Shown: positions 18,827-27,324, counted from the first letter of the stretch. The stretch is 64,000 bases of DNA from Saccharibacillus qingshengii (GCF_013185195.1 NZ_JAAZWC010000003.1:186001-250000), one strand, 5' to 3'. Made by a program: numbers and translations. Notes: generated by a model not told the origin, from the letters alone.

Positions 18827-19171
18827 ATGAATCTGATTCAAACTCTTACTCAGGAACAACTGCGCAAAGATATTCCGAGCTTCCGTCCTGGCGACACTTT
18901 GAAAGTGCACGTTAAGGTTATCGAGGGAACTCGCGAACGTATCCAGTTGTTTGAAGGTGTTGTGATCAAGCGCAAAGGTGGCGGCATTGCCGAAACTTTC
19001 ACAGTTCGTAAGATCTCTTACGGCGTGGGCGTGGAAAGAACTTTCCCGATCAACTCGCCTAAACTCGACAAAATCGAAGTCGTGCGTTACGGTAAAGTTC
19101 GTCGCGCGAAACTGTACTACCTGCGTGATCTGCGCGGTAAAGCAGCAAGAATTAAAGAAGTTCGTCGTTAA
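18827..19171 (+). CDS. rplS: 50S ribosomal protein L19
   Basis: This 114-residue L19 begins [19 protein letters not shown] and has the family block [20 protein letters not shown] and [23 protein letters not shown] 18827 follows GGAAGGAGG; an in-frame ATG at 18806 is upstream of that site. Codon use shifts to the translation-optimal set of a ribosomal gene. A terminator follows at once, so it is a single-gene unit. Confidence 0.98.
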   Translation: MNLIQTLTQEQLRKDIPSFRPGDTLKVHVKVIEGTRERIQLFEGVVIKRKGGGIAETFTVRKISYGVGVERTFPINSPKLDKIEVVRYGKVRRAKLYYLRDLRGKAARIKEVRR

Positions 19172-19205
19172 TTTCCCGTTTCGGGAAAAGAGCGGACGAA
19201 AATGG

Positions 19206-19234
19206 GGAGCTTGGAAACAAGCTCCTTTCGTTTT
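19206..19234 (+). terminator. Intrinsic terminator after rplS
   Basis: GGAGCTT pairs with AAGCTCC around a 6-base loop, followed by TTTCGTTTT. Confidence 0.8.
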
Positions 19235-19358
19235 ATTCCCAAAACCTCCGGAAATATGAGCATTTCTCAAAACCGGACGGCGCGAGGTGACGCTTCGCTG
19301 TCGGACGTTTTTGCAAAATGCTGATGTTTGGATATTAACCGTAAGGAGAGGGCAAGCT

Positions 19359-19985
19359 ATGGAAGAAAACGTGAACCATCCCGCGCAGTCATCGGAAGAA
19401 GCGCCTAAAAATCCGAAGAATAAAGTGAAAAGCGAGACGCTCGAGTGGGTAAAGGCGATCGCGATCGCGCTGGTATTGGTCTTTGTGATCCGCTGGCTGC
19501 TGTTTGCGCCTTACATGGTCGACGGGTCCTCGATGCAGCCGAATTTTCATGACAGCGAGCGGGTTATCGTCAACAAGATTCTTTACGACATCCGTCCTCC
19601 GAAAAAAGACGAGGTTATCGTTTTCAAAGTGCCTTCCGAAGACAACAAGGAATTTATCAAACGGGTGATTGCGCTGCCGGGCGATACCGTCAAGGTCGAA
19701 GGCGACGAAGTGACGGTCAACGGCAAGATCATCAGCGAGCCTTATATTCAGGGTGTGCTGGACGAGGCTCACGCCAACAACGTAACTTACAACAACAACA
19801 CGAATTTTCCGAACTCGAAATTCCCGGACGGAACGGTTCCTGAAGGGCACGTGTTCGTTATGGGCGACAATCGTCCCAACAGCAAGGACAGCCGTATGAT
19901 CGGCTACGTTCCTTACGGCGATATTACCGGCCGTGCGGATCTGGTCTTCTGGCCGTTCAGCGACCTGCATATCGTTAACCATTAA
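19359..19985 (+). CDS. lepB: Type I signal peptidase
   Basis: This membrane serine protease removes signal peptides from secreted proteins. The 208-residue protein has a charged N-terminal tail, one transmembrane helix (about 31-50), the Ser/Lys dyad at Ser58 (DGSSMQPNF) and Lys101 (FIKRVIALPGD), and the GDNRPNSKDSR box. ATG 19359 has AAGGAGAG at the right distance; a start at 19287 would lie outside the family boundary. It is placed between rplS and rbgA, where B. subtilis has no signal peptidase gene. Confidence 0.96.
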   Translation: MEENVNHPAQSSEEAPKNPKNKVKSETLEWVKAIAIALVLVFVIRWLLFAPYMVDGSSMQPNFHDSERVIVNKILYDIRPPKKDEVIVFKVPSEDNKEFIKRVIALPGDTVKVEGDEVTVNGKIISEPYIQGVLDEAHANNVTYNNNTNFPNSKFPDGTVPEGHVFVMGDNRPNSKDSRMIGYVPYGDITGRADLVFWPFSDLHIVNH

Positions 19986-20076
19986 GCGCCTTCGGCCGTA
20001 AGACGGCAGGCGGAGCATGACAGGCCGGGCCGCGTTCAGTAGAGCGGCCGGCCGCCAAGAGAGGTGAAACACCGTT

Positions 20077-20940
20077 ATGACAATCCAATGGTTTCCCGGT
20101 CACATGACCCGTGCGCGCAGACAGATCGAAGCGAAGCTGAGTCTGATCGATCTTGCGATCGAGCTGCTTGATGCCCGACTTCCGCTGTCCAGCCGCAACC
20201 CGATGATCGGTGATATTTTAAAAGACAAACCCCGCCTGATCCTGCTGAACAAGTCGGACCTGGCGGATCCTGAAATGACGAAAAAGTGGATCGACTATTT
20301 CCGCGAAGAAGGCCACACGGCGATCGAGACCGATTCTTCGGGCGGACGCGGCATGAAAGATATTTCGATTCAGGCCAAACTGCTGCTGCAGGAAAAAATA
20401 GACCGCCAGATCGCCAAAGGCATGAACCCGCGTGCGATCCGGGCGTTGATTGTCGGGATTCCCAACGTCGGGAAGTCTACGCTGATCAACCGCCTTGCCG
20501 GCAAAAGTATCGCCGAGACGGGCGACCGTCCGGGCGTAACCAAAGGCCAGCAGTGGATCAAAGTCGGCAAAGAGATGGAACTGCTCGATACGCCGGGCAT
20601 TTTGTGGCCGAAGTTCGAAGATCAGAACGTCGGCATGAAGCTTGCGGTAACCGGTGCGATCAAAGAAGACGTGCTGAACGTGGAAGAAGTCACTTTCTTT
20701 GCAATCAAGTATTTTGCGGAACATTACTGGGGCCGTTTGTCGGAGCGTTTCGTGCTCGGCGAACGCCCGGAAACGTTCGATGATGCGGATGAAATTGTCC
20801 GGATTATGGAAGGGATCGGCCGCAAGCGAGGCTGTCTGATGAGCGGAGGACGAGTCGATCTGCAAAAGGCTTCGATTCTGTTCCTCCGGGAACTTCGTGC
20901 CGGCAAAATGGGCCGTTTCTCGCTCGAAGAACCGTTTTAG
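20077..20940 (+). CDS. rbgA: Ribosome biogenesis GTPase RbgA (YlqF)
   Basis: RbgA is the circularly permuted GTPase needed for late 50S subunit assembly. The 287-residue protein begins TIQWFPGHMTRARRQI. It shows the permuted motif order: G4 NKSDLAD near residue 59, then G1 GIPNVGKSTLINRLAGK near 128, then G3 DTPGILWPKFE. The C-terminal domain follows. Start ATG is preceded by AGAGGTG. A GC-rich hairpin (20023-20053) without a T-run lies just upstream. Confidence 0.96.
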   Translation: MTIQWFPGHMTRARRQIEAKLSLIDLAIELLDARLPLSSRNPMIGDILKDKPRLILLNKSDLADPEMTKKWIDYFREEGHTAIETDSSGGRGMKDISIQAKLLLQEKIDRQIAKGMNPRAIRALIVGIPNVGKSTLINRLAGKSIAETGDRPGVTKGQQWIKVGKEMELLDTPGILWPKFEDQNVGMKLAVTGAIKEDVLNVEEVTFFAIKYFAEHYWGRLSERFVLGERPETFDDADEIVRIMEGIGRKRGCLMSGGRVDLQKASILFLRELRAGKMGRFSLEEPF

Positions 20941-21039
20941 GGCTTCGCGCCCTATCGGATCATCAGCTGTATGTACCCGCAGTAAACCGCGCAGGCAGCG
21001 CGTTAGAGGATCGTCGAATCAGGAGCATGGATCGCACGG

Positions 21040-21066
21040 GGGAATGTTCGTATGCCGAACATTCCC
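21040..21066 (+). other. Perfect 11-bp inverted repeat between rbgA and rnhB
   Basis: GGGAATGTTCG and CGAACATTCCC flank a 5-base spacer. No T-tract follows, so it is not a standard terminator; it could be an operator or an RNA hairpin. Confidence 0.5.
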
Positions 21067-21161
21067 GGCGGTCGCTGCGGCTGCTGCGGCGGTCCTTTTT
21101 ACATACGGATCGAACTGGACAAGATAAGTGCGTTAATATAAAGAAAACGGAGGAGATTCAC

Positions 21162-21839
21162 ATGCCCAAAACCAAAAAAGGAGCGGACGGCCCGCCCAAA
21201 CCGAAAAAGGAAAAAGTGGAAATTGACCGTCTGGCTCTGGAGAAAGAACTGTGGGCGGAAGGATACGAACGGATTGCCGGCGTGGACGAAGTCGGACGGG
21301 GCTGCATGTTTGGCGATGTGGTAGCGGCCGCGGTTATTTTGCCGACGGGACTCAAGATCGAAGGAATCGACGATTCCAAAAAACTGTCGGAGAAAAAGCG
21401 CGATGAGCTGTATGGCATCATTACAGAAGAAGCGGTAGCTATCGGAATAGGCCGCGTCGACGCGGAAACGATTGACCGGATCAATATCAAACAAGCCTCC
21501 CGCCTTGCGATGAAGATAGCCGTGGAAGCGTTAAACGTCGAGGTTCAGGCTCTGCTTGTCGATGCGGAGACGATTCAGGTGGATCTGCCGCAGCGCGCGA
21601 TCATCAAAGGGGATTCGCTCAGCCAAAGTATCGGAGCGGCGTCTATCATTGCGAAAGTGACCCGGGATCGTCTGTGCGCCGGAGAGTGGGAACGGGACTA
21701 CCCCGGTTACGGCATTGCGGTACACAAAGGTTACGGTACGGCTGCGCACCGCGAGCGTATTCTCGAACTCGGAATCAGCTCTTTGCACCGGCAGAGTTTT
21801 TTGGTGAAAATGAAAGCCGAATACGAACAGCTGCGATAG
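21162..21839 (+). CDS. rnhB: Ribonuclease HII
   Basis: RNase HII removes ribonucleotides from RNA/DNA hybrids. The 225-residue protein has a Lys/Pro-rich N-terminal stretch and the catalytic Asp-Glu pair in AGVDEVGRG. Further acidic residues are in LLVDAETIQVD and KVTRDRL, and it has the conserved KGDSLSQSIGAASIIAKV block. The segment right after GRG is CMFGD, whereas most family members have a Pro-Leu-Ala-Gly-Pro-like loop. ATG 21162 follows GGAGGAG; longer in-frame starts have no support. Confidence 0.94.
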   Translation: MPKTKKGADGPPKPKKEKVEIDRLALEKELWAEGYERIAGVDEVGRGCMFGDVVAAAVILPTGLKIEGIDDSKKLSEKKRDELYGIITEEAVAIGIGRVDAETIDRINIKQASRLAMKIAVEALNVEVQALLVDAETIQVDLPQRAIIKGDSLSQSIGAASIIAKVTRDRLCAGEWERDYPGYGIAVHKGYGTAAHRERILELGISSLHRQSFLVKMKAEYEQLR

Positions 21840-21864
21840 AATCGGATATTTGGGACCGGATTCT

Positions 21865-21891
21865 TAACGAGCGGGGATGTTTTTCCGATAT
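21865..21891 (+). promoter_or_regulatory. Sigma-D (flagellar) promoter candidate
   Basis: TAAC (21865-21868), a 15-bp spacer and TCCGATAT (21884-21891) match the sigma-D consensus TAAA-N15-GCCGATAT at 10 of 12 positions with exact spacing. It lies about 63 bp ahead of a FliK-like gene. Confidence 0.5.
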
Positions 21892-21954
21892 ATCGGTATA
21901 GAAGGGTTTGTCCGTGAACGGGCAGCTACGAACAGGGAAAGCGAGGTGAGCGAG

Positions 21955-24138
21955 ATGAATATCGGATCGTTATTCAAAAGTATGATTGGGGATGCCAAGC
22001 CCGGCGAAGTGAAACAGTTGGATCTGCGCGAAGGACAGGTTGTGCGCGGCGTTGTTCAATCGGTATCCGAAGATGGCAAAGAAGCGGTGATTCAGATTCA
22101 GGGCGTCAAAGTAAATGCGAAGCTGGAAACGCCGCTGCAGGCAGGCCAGACCGCTTTTATGCAGGTTCAGCCCGCCGCCGAAGACGGTTCGGTTGTCATG
22201 AAGCCGGTATCGGCTCCTCCAGGTGCCGCCGCAGGCGCCCAGTCGATGGAGGACACACTGAAGCAGCTGGCGCTGCCGGACAATAAGCAGAACCGCGAAC
22301 TCGTTCGGATGATGCAGCAGGCCGAGATTCCGCTCACCCGCGAACAAGCCGCAGATGTACGCAATCTGCTGGCACAAAAACCGGCTGCGGTCGATGCGCA
22401 GCAGTGGGTCCGTTCGATCGGGATTTTGCAGCAGCGCGGCCTCCCGGTCACGCCGCAGAGTATCGCCGGTATGCAGCAGGCTGTGTTTGGGCCTCCCGCT
22501 TCCGCGGTACTCCAGAATCTGGAACAGCAGGTTGCGGCCGTACTGGCACAGCTGGGAGATTCGGCCGGCGAAGAGTCTGCGCTGCCGGGTCGTAACGCCG
22601 GCGGGCAGGCAGGCACAGCAGGCCTGACAGGGCCTGCAGGAAGCGCACCGGGCGCCGCTGCAGCCGGCGGCCAAACCTCGGCGGCACCAACGCCGGGTGC
22701 AGCTGCCGCAGCCTCGGGCAGCGCAAGCCCCGCCGCGCCGCCGGCAGCTTCCGGCGCGGGCATGACTGCCGCTGCCGGACAGCTCGGCAGCGAGGAGAGC
22801 GGGCCGGCTGCGCAGGCCCGCTCGGCCGCCCAGGCGCCTGCCGGTGCAGGAACCGGCACCGGCGAAGCGGGCGGACCGAAAGCCGCTGCAGGGGCTTTCG
22901 GTCCGCCCACAGCCGCGGACAGCGCAGCTTCCGCGGCAGGCAAAGCCGGCGCGGCCCAAGCGCCGGCAGCGGCGGCTCCGCAGGCCGCTCCGGCGTTCGC
23001 CGCGGACAGCCGCGCGGCGCAGGGAACCGCCGCGGCGAACGGAACGGCGTCCGCTTCGCCGGATGCCGTCCTGCTGCGCAAAGTGCAGGCGCTGCTCGGC
23101 GAACTGCATTCCGCCGCCGCCGGAAGTACGGCAGCGGCGGGGCAGCCGTCTGCCGCTGCCGCCCAAGCGGCTCCGCAGCAGGCACCGCCAGACGGAGCGG
23201 AGAACGCTCCCTGGGTCGGCCGTCTGCTCAAGATGCTCGGCGCGGAGCACGAGCAGCAGGCCGCGCGTTCGACGCTGATAAACACGGCACCGCCTGCGCC
23301 CGCTGCGGCGCAGCCTGCGGCCGCCCAATCGGCACCGGCCGCTGCATCGCCGCAGCCGGAACCCCGGGCGGCTGTACAGCCGCCTGTACCGTCAGCGCCT
23401 GTGCCAACGGCAAATGCCGCTGCCGTCCCTCCGGCTGCGGCGAATACCGACACGCCGCCCGGCATTTCCGCGGCCGTTCGGGCCGCCGCAGATCAAGTAC
23501 TGCGCGGTGTGCAGGGCGAGAATACGCGCCTGGGCAGCGAACTTCCTTCCGCCGGAACCGCCCAACCGGCGGGCGCCGCGCCGGCCGCTGCCGAAGTGCG
23601 CGAGACGCTCAAGTCGCTGCTGCTCCAGCTCTCCGCTTCGGATACGCTCCCGGCCGCAGTAAAAGACGCGGCGCAGCAGGCCGTTCAGCAGTTGACCGGA
23701 CAGCAGCTGCTGCTGAATACGGATCGTACGGCTCCGTTTGCCCAAGTGACGATGTTTCTCCCGTTTGTAGGCCCCGACGGCAATCAGACCGCTTCGGTCC
23801 AGATCGAATCAAGACGGGGGGCCAAAGGCGAACTCGATGCTTCGAACTGCCGCCTGTGGTTCGACCTGGACATGAAAGCGCTGGGTCATACGGTGGTGGA
23901 CGTTCAGGTCGTCGACCGCAAAGTCAGTCTTAATTTTCGCAACGACGAAGAATGGGTGCGTCCGCTGCTTGAAGCCGGACAGCCGCAGATTGCTTCTGCG
24001 CTGGAATCGGCCGGGTACCAGCTGATGGCGCTGCGGACGGATACCCTGCCCCAGCGTGCGGAAGGTGCCGCGGGAGAGAGCGGAACTCCCTTGTCTTTTG
24101 TTCCGTCGTCTTACCGGGGAGTGGATGTGAAAATATGA
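21955..24138 (+). CDS. FliK-like flagellar hook-length control family protein (YlqG locus)
   Basis: This 727-residue protein has an N-terminal domain of about 90 residues (MNIGSLFKSMIGDAKPGEVK onward), then a large low-complexity Ala/Pro/Gly/Gln region (about 90-560). The C-terminal part (about 590-727) includes LPFVGPDGNQTASVQIESR and LWFDLDMKALGHTVVDVQV, which resembles the FliK C-terminal (Flg_hook) domain. It occupies the ylqG position of Bacillus between rnhB and an FlhB-like small gene, whose ATG overlaps its stop (ATGA). Chosen ATG has GCGAGGTGAG upstream. The true hook-length protein FliK is encoded at 44711, so this one is an orphan of unknown role. Confidence 0.75.
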   Translation: MNIGSLFKSMIGDAKPGEVKQLDLREGQVVRGVVQSVSEDGKEAVIQIQGVKVNAKLETPLQAGQTAFMQVQPAAEDGSVVMKPVSAPPGAAAGAQSMEDTLKQLALPDNKQNRELVRMMQQAEIPLTREQAADVRNLLAQKPAAVDAQQWVRSIGILQQRGLPVTPQSIAGMQQAVFGPPASAVLQNLEQQVAAVLAQLGDSAGEESALPGRNAGGQAGTAGLTGPAGSAPGAAAAGGQTSAAPTPGAAAAASGSASPAAPPAASGAGMTAAAGQLGSEESGPAAQARSAAQAPAGAGTGTGEAGGPKAAAGAFGPPTAADSAASAAGKAGAAQAPAAAAPQAAPAFAADSRAAQGTAAANGTASASPDAVLLRKVQALLGELHSAAAGSTAAAGQPSAAAAQAAPQQAPPDGAENAPWVGRLLKMLGAEHEQQAARSTLINTAPPAPAAAQPAAAQSAPAAASPQPEPRAAVQPPVPSAPVPTANAAAVPPAAANTDTPPGISAAVRAAADQVLRGVQGENTRLGSELPSAGTAQPAGAAPAAAEVRETLKSLLLQLSASDTLPAAVKDAAQQAVQQLTGQQLLLNTDRTAPFAQVTMFLPFVGPDGNQTASVQIESRRGAKGELDASNCRLWFDLDMKALGHTVVDVQVVDRKVSLNFRNDEEWVRPLLEAGQPQIASALESAGYQLMALRTDTLPQRAEGAAGESGTPLSFVPSSYRGVDVKI

Positions 24139-24434
24139 AAGAAGCCAAACCTGAAGAAACGGCGCGAAAACGCGCGGTTGCCCTCAAGTATTCTCCGGAG
24201 CAGATGGCCGCTCCAAGCGTCGTAGCCAAAGGCAGCGGTACGATCGCGGAAGCGATTCTCGCCCGTGCCCAGGAAGCCGGTGTGCCGATCCAGGAAGATG
24301 CCGCCTTGGTCGAAGTGCTGTCGAAGCTTGATCTGGATCAGCAGATTCCGGCCGAACTGTACGGACTTGTCGCCGAGCTGCTCTCGTTCGTTTATCGCAG
24401 CGACCGCGAAGCGGCAAGGAGAATCGGGCAATGA
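24135..24434 (+). CDS. FlhB C-terminal-domain-like protein without NPTH (YlqH family)
   Basis: The 99-residue product matches only the cytoplasmic C-terminal domain of FlhB/YscU export proteins: APSVVAKGSGTIAEAI, GVPIQEDAALVEVL, and LYGLVAELLSFVY align with the corresponding end of the real FlhB (54261-55349). The autocleavage motif NPTH and all membrane helices are missing. It overlaps the FliK-like gene and the next gene by four bases each (ATGA), so the three are coupled. This is the ylqH family. The function is unknown; a link to export-substrate switching is an inference from the partner gene. Confidence 0.85.
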   Translation: MKEAKPEETARKRAVALKYSPEQMAAPSVVAKGSGTIAEAILARAQEAGVPIQEDAALVEVLSKLDLDQQIPAELYGLVAELLSFVYRSDREAARRIGQ

Positions 24435-24847
24435 AGGAATTCTCCGCCCCGCCGCAAAACGCGTTTGCCGAATCCGGCAAATCATCGCCTCCTACCCGCA
24501 AAGACAAAGGAAAAGCCGCCGAAGATGCGGCGGCTTTGTATATCCAACAGCAGGGTTGGCAGCTGGTGGAGCGCAACTGGAACTGCCGGTCGGGTGAACT
24601 GGACGTGATTGCGACCCGGGGAGAAACGGTATTGTTCGTCGAAGTGCGCAGCCGGAGCGGCAGCGGCTTCGGTCTGCCTGCCGAGTCGGTGGATGCCCGC
24701 AAAATCCACAAAGTCAGACGAACAGCCGAAATTTATCTCCAGCGTGCCGGATGGTCGGATCGTCTGATCCGTTTCGATGTGATTGCGGTTATGCTGGGAA
24801 GAAATCTCGAGATTCGTTCTCTGGAGCATATCGAAGAAGCTTTTTGA
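24431..24847 (+). CDS. YraN family (UPF0102) predicted endonuclease
   Basis: This 138-residue protein of the UPF0102/YraN family has a restriction-endonuclease-like fold with GKAAEDAAALYIQQQGW, NWNCRSGELDVIATRGE (the Glu-x-Asp metal motif) and VLFVEVRSRSG. The cellular role is not settled. The start overlaps the previous stop by four bases. A terminator shared with the convergent comM follows. Confidence 0.9.
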   Translation: MKEFSAPPQNAFAESGKSSPPTRKDKGKAAEDAAALYIQQQGWQLVERNWNCRSGELDVIATRGETVLFVEVRSRSGSGFGLPAESVDARKIHKVRRTAEIYLQRAGWSDRLIRFDVIAVMLGRNLEIRSLEHIEEAF

Positions 24848-24892
24848 ACGGTCCCTGTAGAGAGAGGGGCGGAATTGAAGATCGCTAGCGAT

Positions 24893-24958
24893 GCGGATTT
24901 CCCGTGATGGCCGGACCGGAGGCTCTCCTGTCCCGTCCATGGCGGAAATCCGCTTTTT
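24893..24958 (+). terminator. Terminator between yraN and convergent comM
   Basis: GCGGATTTCC pairs with GGAAATCCGC, with extra pairing inside the long loop, followed by TTTTT. Confidence 0.7.
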
Positions 24959-24976
24959 GGCGTTGCATGCCCAAAT

Positions 24977-26557
24977 TTATTCGGGCATTTTGCGATCCAG
25001 CTGCCGGTACTGAAGCGCTTCGGCGATATGTTCGCTTCGGATTTCATCGGAGTCCGCCAGATCCGCAATGGTCAGCGCCAATTTAAGGATACGATCGCGC
25101 GAACGCATGCTGAGTCCCATGGCGCCGATCGCGGTATCCAGCAGCAGCCGGGCTTCTTTTCCGGGAGCCGCATATCGTCGCAGCGCCGCACCGCTAAGGT
25201 CGCTGTTCACCTGTATCCCCAGCGATCGGTAGCGTTCCCGCTGCCGCCGGGCAGCCGCTTCCACCTGGATACGCAGCGCGGCGGAAGACGTACCCGATGC
25301 GGACAGTTCATTCGTGGAAGGCCGCGGAACTTCGACCTGCATATCGATCCGGTCGAGAAGCGGACCGGAAATCCGGGCGCGATAACGGGCGATGGCCGCC
25401 GGCGAGCAGACGCAGGAAGAAGTTCCGTCTTGCCCCGGACCTCCGCCGCAGGGGCAGGGGTTCATGGAGCATGCCAGCATAAAATGGGCCGGGAACGTGA
25501 AAGCGGCGCGGGCGCGGCTGATTGTCACATTGCGGTCTTCCAGCGGTTGGCGCAGTACCTCGAGCGCTCCGCGCGAAAATTCGGGCAGCTCATCCAGAAA
25601 CAGCACACCGCGATGGGCCAGACTGACTTCTCCCGGACGCGGAATCGATCCTCCTCCGGCAAGACCCGACGGCGAAATGGTGTGGTGCGGGGAACGGAAC
25701 GGCCGAAGACGAACCAAGCCCTGGCGTGCGCGTGCGCTCTGCAGCCGGCCGGCCGCGCTGAGAATTTTGGTCGCTTCCAGCGCTTCGCTGTCGGTCAGCT
25801 CCGTCATGATGCCGGGCAGCCGTTTGATCAGCATTGTTTTTCCGGTTCCGGGCGGTCCCGACAGCAGAATGTTGTGCATCCCGGCTGCTGCAATCGTCAG
25901 TGCGCGTTTGGCCTGCTCCTGACCCAGCACGTCCACGTAATCTTCGTTCGCGGCAGCCGTTTCCGACGGATCGGCGGAGCGGCCGGGTTTGTGCAGCAGG
26001 CCTGCCGCATCAAAGGTATAGCGTTTTTCTTTGCCCGAAGCCAGTTCCGCGCGTTCCTGCTCGGGAACGAGCAGGCTCAGGTGCGGCAGCGCGTGAACGG
26101 CAAGGCCGCCGGTGAGCGAAGCTTCGTCCGCGTTCCCGGGCGGGACGAGCATGGCATCGAATCCTTGGCGCCGTGCGCAGTCGGCCATGGCCAGAACGCC
26201 AGGGACGGGGCGGAGAGCGCCGTCGAGCGACAGTTCGCCGACCGCGACGAAGCGCCGGCCATCCGGCAGACTCAGCTGTTCGTCGCTGAGCAGAATGCCC
26301 AGCGCGATCGCCAGATCAAGCGAAGAACCTTCTTTTCGCAGATCGGCCGGTGCCAGATTGATGGTGACCCGACGGTTCGGGAAGCGGAATCCGCAGTTCT
26401 TGAGCGCCGCTTTGACACGGTCCGTCGATTCCCGGATCGCCGAGTCGGGCAGACCGATGATCGTTGTCTGGGGCAGTCCGTTCGCGATATCCACTTCCAC
26501 TTCGACAATAAAGCCGTCTACACCGTACAGGCAGGCACTATAACTTTTTCCATACAT
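24977..26557 (-). CDS. comM: YifB/ComM-family Mg chelatase-like AAA+ ATPase
   Basis: ComM-type proteins are AAA+ helicases that promote branch migration during natural transformation; YifB is the same family. The 526-residue protein has an N-terminal Lon-like domain (GLPQTTIIGLPDSAIRES), Walker A GPPGTGKTMLIKRLPG, a Walker B region VLFLDELPEF, and a Cys-rich CSMNPCPCGG segment. ATG 26557 follows GAGGTG on the minus strand; a GTG at 26569 lies in that ribosome site. It is the only minus-strand gene here. dprA lies a few kilobases away, so competence functions cluster loosely. Confidence 0.95.
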   Translation of the reverse strand: MYGKSYSACLYGVDGFIVEVEVDIANGLPQTTIIGLPDSAIRESTDRVKAALKNCGFRFPNRRVTINLAPADLRKEGSSLDLAIALGILLSDEQLSLPDGRRFVAVGELSLDGALRPVPGVLAMADCARRQGFDAMLVPPGNADEASLTGGLAVHALPHLSLLVPEQERAELASGKEKRYTFDAAGLLHKPGRSADPSETAAANEDYVDVLGQEQAKRALTIAAAGMHNILLSGPPGTGKTMLIKRLPGIMTELTDSEALEATKILSAAGRLQSARARQGLVRLRPFRSPHHTISPSGLAGGGSIPRPGEVSLAHRGVLFLDELPEFSRGALEVLRQPLEDRNVTISRARAAFTFPAHFMLACSMNPCPCGGGPGQDGTSSCVCSPAAIARYRARISGPLLDRIDMQVEVPRPSTNELSASGTSSAALRIQVEAAARRQRERYRSLGIQVNSDLSGAALRRYAAPGKEARLLLDTAIGAMGLSMRSRDRILKLALTIADLADSDEIRSEHIAEALQYRQLDRKMPE

Positions 26558-26647
26558 AACAAAAAACACCTCGTTTCACAGGATGGCAGAGTTGCCTCGC
26601 AGGCCTCGAAAAGGGTGCTTCCTCTTTTTCGGAATCGTTCTTTCTTT

Positions 26648-26675
26648 ATTGTAAGCCAGCTGCCGAGTAAGTCAA
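26648..26675 (-). promoter_or_regulatory. Probable sigma-A promoter for comM
   Basis: Read on the minus strand, TTGACT (26675-26670) and TACAAT (26653-26648) have a 16-bp spacer; each is 5/6 to consensus. Confidence 0.6.
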
Positions 26676-26790
26676 TAAGCGGGTTTTTTACATAATTCGC
26701 GTCAAACGTATTTACAACAATCAAATTTAATGCGATTATGTTTGTACATCAAATTCGGAAGTAACCGAAGCAAGGAGAGGAGTGCGCAGA

Positions 26791-27258
26791 ATGAGCAAGG
26801 TTAACGAATATCCACAGCTTCAGCTGGATAATATGCTGTGCTTCTCGATTTATGCCAGCTCGCGCGAGATTACGAAGATGTATCAGCCCTACCTGGAATC
26901 GCTGGGCGTAACGTATTCGCAGTATCTCGTACTGATCGTATTGTGGGAGCAGGACGAACGAACGGTCAAAGAGTTGGGCGAGGAGCTGTTTTTGGACTCG
27001 GGTACATTGACTCCGCTGCTTAAGCGGTTGGAGAATGCCGGTTTTGTGTCACGCAAACGATCGACGGAAGACGAGCGCAAAGTGTTTATTTCGCTGACGG
27101 AACAAGGACGCGAGCTGCAAGACAAAGCCGCTCCCATTCCGGAATGTCTCGCCAAGGATCTGAATATGGACGTACCGGAATTTGTAGAACTGCTGGGCCG
27201 ATTCCAGAATCTGCTGGCACGTGCGCATCAGGCAAACGTATCTTCGTCGGGAAAATAA
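26791..27258 (+). CDS. ohrR: MarR-family organic-peroxide regulator OhrR
   Basis: This 155-residue MarR-family repressor closely resembles B. subtilis OhrR. It has the redox Cys17 in DNMLCFSIYASSREITK, the recognition region LFLDSGTLTPLLKRLE, and the wing RKRSTEDERKVFISLTE. Oxidation of the N-terminal Cys by organic hydroperoxides releases DNA. A second Cys at 119 might allow a two-cysteine mechanism. No ohr peroxidase gene is adjacent, so the target lies elsewhere. The upstream region (26711-26750) is AT-rich with imperfect TACAA/TTGTA symmetry that could be an operator. ATG 26791 follows AAGGAGAGG. Confidence 0.88.
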   Translation: MSKVNEYPQLQLDNMLCFSIYASSREITKMYQPYLESLGVTYSQYLVLIVLWEQDERTVKELGEELFLDSGTLTPLLKRLENAGFVSRKRSTEDERKVFISLTEQGRELQDKAAPIPECLAKDLNMDVPEFVELLGRFQNLLARAHQANVSSSGK

Positions 27259-27296
27259 ATCCGTTTTTTTATAGCGGCTCTGATCGAATAAAGCAG

Positions 27297-27324
27297 CCGG
27301 GACCCTTGGGGGTTCCGGTTTTTT
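27297..27324 (+). terminator. Intrinsic terminator after ohrR
   Basis: CCGGGACCC pairs with GGGTTCCGG (one wobble) around a 4-base loop, followed by T6. Confidence 0.85.

Noticed and set aside
22600-23650. Frameshift or assembly error in the Ala/Pro-rich middle of the FliK-like gene
   Set aside because: The frame stays open through the whole low-complexity part and joins recognisable N- and C-terminal domains, so the gene seems intact.
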